DNA of 17,534 nt from SLRI01 sp964528705. GTDB lineage: Bacteria; Pseudomonadota; Alphaproteobacteria; Geminicoccales; Geminicoccaceae. This document shows positions 14,355-17,534 of the stretch, in pieces. The stretch covers positions 1 to 17,534 of the forward strand of contig CAZGUW010000078.1 in assembly GCA_964528705.1 (NCBI GenBank), in the 5' to 3' direction. Position numbers and translations under genes: made by a program. Within the stretch, counting starts at the first letter, position 1; each line of letters opens with the position of its first letter. The notes below the pieces were generated by a model that was not told the origin of the DNA, searched no databases, and saw only the letters and a list, made by a program, of their open reading frames with translations.

Positions 14355-15314
14355 TCAGCTGCCTTCGCCTAGCAGCCCGGCCAGCGCCCGGCCGGAAAGG
14401 AAGGCCGCCTCCATGTTGCCGCCGAGGCACCAGTCGCCGCAGAGCCCGAGCCCGGTCGCCGGATCGTGCACCGCGGCGACGCCGACCGCCTGCGTTACCA
14501 GGGCTTCGTTCCAGCGATGCGCCTCGACATGACAAGGTGCCGCCGAAGCCCCGGTCGCTGCCCGGAAGGCCGGGAGCATCCGCTCGACGACTGCCTCAGG
14601 TGACAGTTCGAGATGTGCTTCGGACCAGGCGGGCGACGCATGTACGGTCCAGGCATCGCGACCTTCGCGTCCGCGCTTGGTGGTGTTTCGCGCGATCCAG
14701 GCGATTGGCCCCTCGTCGATCGTCCGCGCATCGAACCCGTCGAGGTCGAGCGGCGGGTCGAAGGCAAGAAGCAGCGCCCAGCAGGGCGCCAGCACCGCTC
14801 CAGCGGCCGCGGCGAGAAGCGCCTCGGGCGGCGTCTCGAGCGTGCCGAGGAGCCGGCCCGCTTCGGCCGGCGGTACCGCCAGCGCCACCCGGTCGAACGG
14901 CCCGTGCCGCAAGTCGTCCGCCTCCGCGAGCCACCAGTGCTCGCCATCCGGCACCAGCCCGGTGACGCGGCAGCCCGTGCTCACCTCGATCCCGTGCAGC
15001 AGCGCCTCCAGGGGTGAGGCCATGGTCGGGCAGCCGACATAGGCCGCCACACCGTCGCGGTCGGCCGCCGGCCAGCGGGCTGCCACCCCGGCGGCGACAC
15101 CAGCCTCGAGCAGGGCCTTGAACACGGGATCACGCGGTCGGACGAACTGGCCGCCGTGATCGAAGATCGCACCTTCCCGGCGGACCTGCGTCAACCGGCC
15201 GCCGATCCGGGGCGCATCGTCATGGATCGCGACGCGCCACCCCGCATCGGCGAATGCGCGGGCGCAGGCGACCCCCGCCAACCCGGCACCCACCACAGCG
15301 ACACGTCCGCTCAT
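14355..15314 (-). CDS. Renalase-like NAD(P)/FAD-dependent oxidoreductase
   Basis: A 319-residue flavoprotein of the COG3380 type, related to renalase and distantly to amine oxidases. FAD-binding motifs: GAGLAG (9-14) in an N-terminal Rossmann fold, GGRL (38-41), FDHGGQF (51-57), and the C-terminal flavin motif GDWCLGGNMEAAFLSGRAL near residues 293-311. There is no signal peptide, so it is probably cytoplasmic. Bacterial renalase repairs aberrant dihydro forms of NAD(P); whether this member does so is inference. The ATG overlaps the stop of the CCA-transferase gene in ATGA, so the two are translationally coupled. A promoter for rpsB separates it from the genes that follow. Confidence 0.85.
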   Translation of the reverse strand: MSGRVAVVGAGLAGVACARAFADAGWRVAIHDDAPRIGGRLTQVRREGAIFDHGGQFVRPRDPVFKALLEAGVAAGVAARWPAADRDGVAAYVGCPTMASPLEALLHGIEVSTGCRVTGLVPDGEHWWLAEADDLRHGPFDRVALAVPPAEAGRLLGTLETPPEALLAAAAGAVLAPCWALLLAFDPPLDLDGFDARTIDEGPIAWIARNTTKRGREGRDAWTVHASPAWSEAHLELSPEAVVERMLPAFRAATGASAAPCHVEAHRWNEALVTQAVGVAAVHDPATGLGLCGDWCLGGNMEAAFLSGRALAGLLGEGS

Positions 15315-16528
15315 CCAATCTCTCCCCGCAACCGCAACAACAGTGTCTCCCGGTCCGCCGTGAAATCGCTCGCGATCCAGGCGTCCTCCAGCTCCCGCAA
15401 CACGACGCCCAGGCTCGGCCCGGGCGCCATGCCGCGATCGATCAGGTCCTGCCCGCCCACCGGCGGCGATCTTTGCCCGAATTCCCGGATTATGCGCCGC
15501 GCCTCGTCGATCCAGGCCGACCCGGTTGCGGCGCCGGCGGCAGCGAGCAGGCAGAGGTCCTCGGCACGCTCCGGGCCGGTTCGATAGGCGAGGCGACGAA
15601 GCTCTGCCGGCCCTGCATCGACCGGTGGCAACTCGCCCGTCATCGCCCGGGTGAGCCGGTCCCGCTCCGCATTCGACAGCCGGAGCCGGTTCGCCACCGC
15701 AATGGCGTCACTCCGTCCCCGCAGGAGGCAGGCCAGCCGCAGGATCGCCACCGCATCCGGGGCGAGGTCGAGCAGCGACCGCAGATCGTCCAGGGCCGGC
15801 GCAGTATCGAAGAGCTGCTGCCAAACGCCGCAGGCCCGCATCAGGTCCAGGGCATCCAGCACGCCGGGCGCGATGAGCAGCCGCAGCATCTCGCTCCGCA
15901 CCCGCTCGCCCGACAGCCGGTCGAGCCCGGTCCGCTCGGCCTCGAGCGCGGCCATGACCGCGCGTTCGGGCGGCACCCGGCCGAAGCGTGCGTGAAAGCG
16001 GAAGAAGCGGAGGATCCGCAAATAGTCCTCGCGAATCCGGGCCTTGGGCTCGCCGACGAAGCGGATGATGCCCCGGGCGAGATCAGCGCGGCCACCGAAG
16101 GGATCGAAGACCCGCCCGGCGCGGTCGCAGGAGAGTGTGTTGATCGTCAGGTCGCGTCTAGCCGCGTCGGCCTCGAAGCAGTCCGTGTAGGCGACCACCG
16201 CCCGCCGACCGTCGGTCGCGACGTCCTGGCGGAGCGTGGTGATCTCGAAGCTCCGCGAGCCCGTTCGGGCCGTAATCGTGCCGTGCGCCAGGCCGGTCGG
16301 GAAGGTCTTGATGCCGGCCCGGGCAAGAAGCTCGAGGTTGCGCTCGGGTGTCGCCACGGTAGCGAGGTCGAGATCGACCATGTCGAGCGTCGGGTCGAGC
16401 AACGTGTCGCGCACGCAGCCGCCGACGAACCGCACGCCCGTGCCGTCGCCTTCCAGCGCGTCGAGCACGCGCCGGCTCGCCCTCGCCCTGAGCCAGGCGG
16501 CACCGGCGAGCGGCAGCTCCTCGCTCAT
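15311..16528 (-). CDS. cca: CCA tRNA nucleotidyltransferase / poly(A) polymerase family (class II)
   Basis: Adds or repairs the 3'-terminal CCA of tRNAs using CTP and ATP. The 405-residue protein has the class II head: VGGCVRD (35-41), metal-binding Asp52 and Asp54 in VDLDLA, RRDLTIN (124-130), and the neck segment IREDYLRILRFFRFHARFG (about 165-183). A helical tail follows. No HD domain is visible. Length and motifs match the short alphaproteobacterial enzymes. Poly(A) polymerases share these motifs; the context and size favour CCA addition. Its ATG overlaps the stop of the DUF6111 gene, and its stop overlaps the flavoprotein start, both in ATGA. Confidence 0.93.
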   Translation of the reverse strand: MSEELPLAGAAWLRARASRRVLDALEGDGTGVRFVGGCVRDTLLDPTLDMVDLDLATVATPERNLELLARAGIKTFPTGLAHGTITARTGSRSFEITTLRQDVATDGRRAVVAYTDCFEADAARRDLTINTLSCDRAGRVFDPFGGRADLARGIIRFVGEPKARIREDYLRILRFFRFHARFGRVPPERAVMAALEAERTGLDRLSGERVRSEMLRLLIAPGVLDALDLMRACGVWQQLFDTAPALDDLRSLLDLAPDAVAILRLACLLRGRSDAIAVANRLRLSNAERDRLTRAMTGELPPVDAGPAELRRLAYRTGPERAEDLCLLAAAGAATGSAWIDEARRIIREFGQRSPPVGGQDLIDRGMAPGPSLGVVLRELEDAWIASDFTADRETLLLRLRGEIG

Positions 16529-16842
16529 GGCGTTTCGCCGGCCTCGCCGTCCGCTGGCTCGCCCGCGCCCGGCGCCTCGCCCAGGGGCGGTCGGACATGG
16601 CCCGGCACCACCCGCCCGTCCTCGAAGCTGGGCGGCACGTAGATCCCCTCCTGCGCCTCACCGCCGAAGAGCGCGAAGCTGACCAAAGTACCGGCAACCA
16701 GCGCCATGCCGATCACCGAGAGCACGAACCAGGGCGTCCGTCGCAGCAGCGGCTGGCCGCTCGTCATCAGGAGCCGATAGAGGAAGAACGCGGCGAAGGG
16801 CAGGATGAACGGCAGCAGATACGAGATGACGATACGCAGCAT
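16525..16842 (-). CDS. DUF6111 family small membrane protein
   Basis: A 105-residue protein of unknown function. It begins MLRIVISYLLPFILPFAAFF, a hydrophobic helix, followed by a basic loop (LLRRTP) and a second helix (WFVLSVIGMALVAGTLVSFALF). A Pro-, Gly- and Glu-rich soluble tail containing YVPPSFEDGRVVPGH comes next. Small proteins of this shape sit directly before the CCA-transferase gene in many Rhodospirillales-like genomes, which is why I assign the family. The frame is open further upstream through the NUDIX gene, but that part is shadow. I chose the ATG at 16842, 22 bp after the NUDIX stop. The stop overlaps the next start. The YVPP motif in the tail is reported to be typical; its role is unknown. 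Confidence 0.82.
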   Translation of the reverse strand: MLRIVISYLLPFILPFAAFFLYRLLMTSGQPLLRRTPWFVLSVIGMALVAGTLVSFALFGGEAQEGIYVPPSFEDGRVVPGHVRPPLGEAPGAGEPADGEAGETP

Positions 16843-16864
16843 ATGGGGCCCCTGCCGCGGCCTC

Positions 16865-17476
16865 TCAGGCTCGGAGCAGCCGCGCGAAGTTGACGAGAAT
16901 ACCGGCCGTCGCACCCCAGATATAGTGTTCGGCATGGGGCAGGACATAGAAGTAACGGCGCTGGCCGTCCCGCAGGTAGGAATCGCGGGTGTGATTGGCA
17001 GGATCCAGGACGAAGTCGAGCGGCACCTCGAAGATCGCCGCGACCTCGGCCGGATCGGCGCGCCACACCGGCGGGTCAGCGACCCAGCCGACCACCGGAT
17101 GGATGCGAAAGCCGGTGATCGTGTCGTAGGAGCGAAGCCCGCCCAGCACGTTGACCCGGTCGGGCGGCAGGCCGATCTCCTCCTCGCTCTCGCGAAGTGC
17201 GGTCGCCACGGCACTCACGTCCTCGGGCTCCATCCGCCCGCCCGGCAGGCTCGTCTGGCCGGCATGCGCCTTTAGGTGCGCGGCCCGCCGCGTGAGCACC
17301 AGAAACGGCCCGCCCGGCCGCTCGACCAGGGCGATCAGCACTGCTGCCGGCCGCAGCCGTGCCGGCTCCAGCGACCGCGTCACCTCGTCGCCGCCGATAT
17401 GCCGGGGCTCGTCCTCGGCCAGTGCGTCGCGCAGCCGCTCGGCCAGCCGGTAGGGCGTCCATGCGGGGTCCGACAC
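16865..17476 (-). CDS. CoA-type NUDIX hydrolase (probable coenzyme A pyrophosphatase; GTG start)
   Basis: A 203-residue NUDIX protein, likely cleaving CoA or its derivatives to 4'-phosphopantetheine and 3',5'-ADP. The CoA-subfamily motif is seen as VLTRRAAHLKAHAGQTSLPG (60-79) directly before the Nudix box. In the box, REsEEE (95-100) followed by IGL supplies the metal-binding glutamates. The first box glutamate is Asp, as in E. coli NudL, so it is not a defect. The start is GTG at 17476, two bases past the stop of the preceding DUF1285 gene; no earlier in-frame start is visible before that stop. Substrate assignment is by family motif only; NudL-like enzymes are not all tested. Confidence 0.92.
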   Translation of the reverse strand: MSDPAWTPYRLAERLRDALAEDEPRHIGGDEVTRSLEPARLRPAAVLIALVERPGGPFLVLTRRAAHLKAHAGQTSLPGGRMEPEDVSAVATALRESEEEIGLPPDRVNVLGGLRSYDTITGFRIHPVVGWVADPPVWRADPAEVAAIFEVPLDFVLDPANHTRDSYLRDGQRRYFYVLPHAEHYIWGATAGILVNFARLLRA

Positions 17477-17478
17477 GG

Positions 17479-17534
17479 TCAGGCGCCGTCCACCGATCCG
17501 AGTGGCACGAAGCGCCCGGCGCTCCAGACGCCGA
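17479..17534 (-). CDS. C-terminal end of a DUF1285 family protein (cut by window edge)
   Basis: The last 17 codons and the stop of a minus-strand gene enter at the right edge, reading GVWSAGRFVPLGSVDGA. Proteins of the DUF1285 family commonly end with a similar W-S-x-G-x-F-x-P-L-G motif, and they normally precede the CoA-type NUDIX gene in alphaproteobacteria. The stop lies two bases before the NUDIX GTG. Only a short tail is visible, so the family call leans on context. Confidence 0.6.
   Translation of the reverse strand, partial: GVWSAGRFVPLGSVDGA

Noticed and set aside
16843..17214. Upstream extension of the DUF6111 frame
   Set aside because: It overlaps the NUDIX gene in another frame and is Arg/Ser-rich shadow; the family begins at MLRIV.

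Overview
This is a GC-rich (my estimate is well above 65%), gene-dense chromosomal window carrying only housekeeping genes. Protein sequences and gene order point to an alphaproteobacterium. The DUF1285 - CoA-type NUDIX - DUF6111 - CCA-transferase string, and citrate synthase next to gltX and comEC, recall the Rhodospirillales and related orders. That placement is inference. I see no tRNA, rRNA, CRISPR array, insertion sequence or prophage gene.

Layout. Left edge: the first 141 codons of comEC (minus) diverge from gltX (plus), followed by gltA (plus). gltA appears to have its own control region: a promoter candidate overlapping the gltX stop codon, a near-perfect palindrome over the predicted transcription start, and a 12-bp inverted repeat ending two bases before the Shine-Dalgarno. 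gltA converges on a long minus-strand block, and a UUCG-capped GC hairpin lies between them.

Minus-strand block, in transcription order from the right edge: DUF1285 protein (last codons only), CoA-type NUDIX hydrolase, DUF6111 membrane protein, CCA tRNA nucleotidyltransferase and a renalase-like flavoprotein. The DUF6111-CCA and CCA-flavoprotein junctions are ATGA overlaps. Next comes a promoter candidate and a folded leader for rpsB. Then follows the classic translation and envelope cluster rpsB-tsf-pyrH-frr-uppS-cdsA-dxr-rseP-bamA-ompH-fabZ. This series couples ribosomal protein S2, EF-Ts, UMP kinase and ribosome recycling to undecaprenyl and phospholipid precursor synthesis, the MEP isoprenoid pathway, regulated proteolysis and outer-membrane protein assembly.

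The most notable point is an absence. In this conserved cluster fabZ is normally preceded by lpxD and followed by lpxA, (lpxI) and lpxB. Here ompH runs into fabZ with only 128 bp between them, and fabZ is followed directly by the terminator and gltA. All the lipid A genes expected at this locus are missing, so they have either moved elsewhere or been lost. Other points are the structured leaders of gltA and rpsB and an acidic EPELA-repeat tail on S2. I found no undescribed multi-gene system; the interest lies in the lpx deletion and in the cis-regulatory structures.
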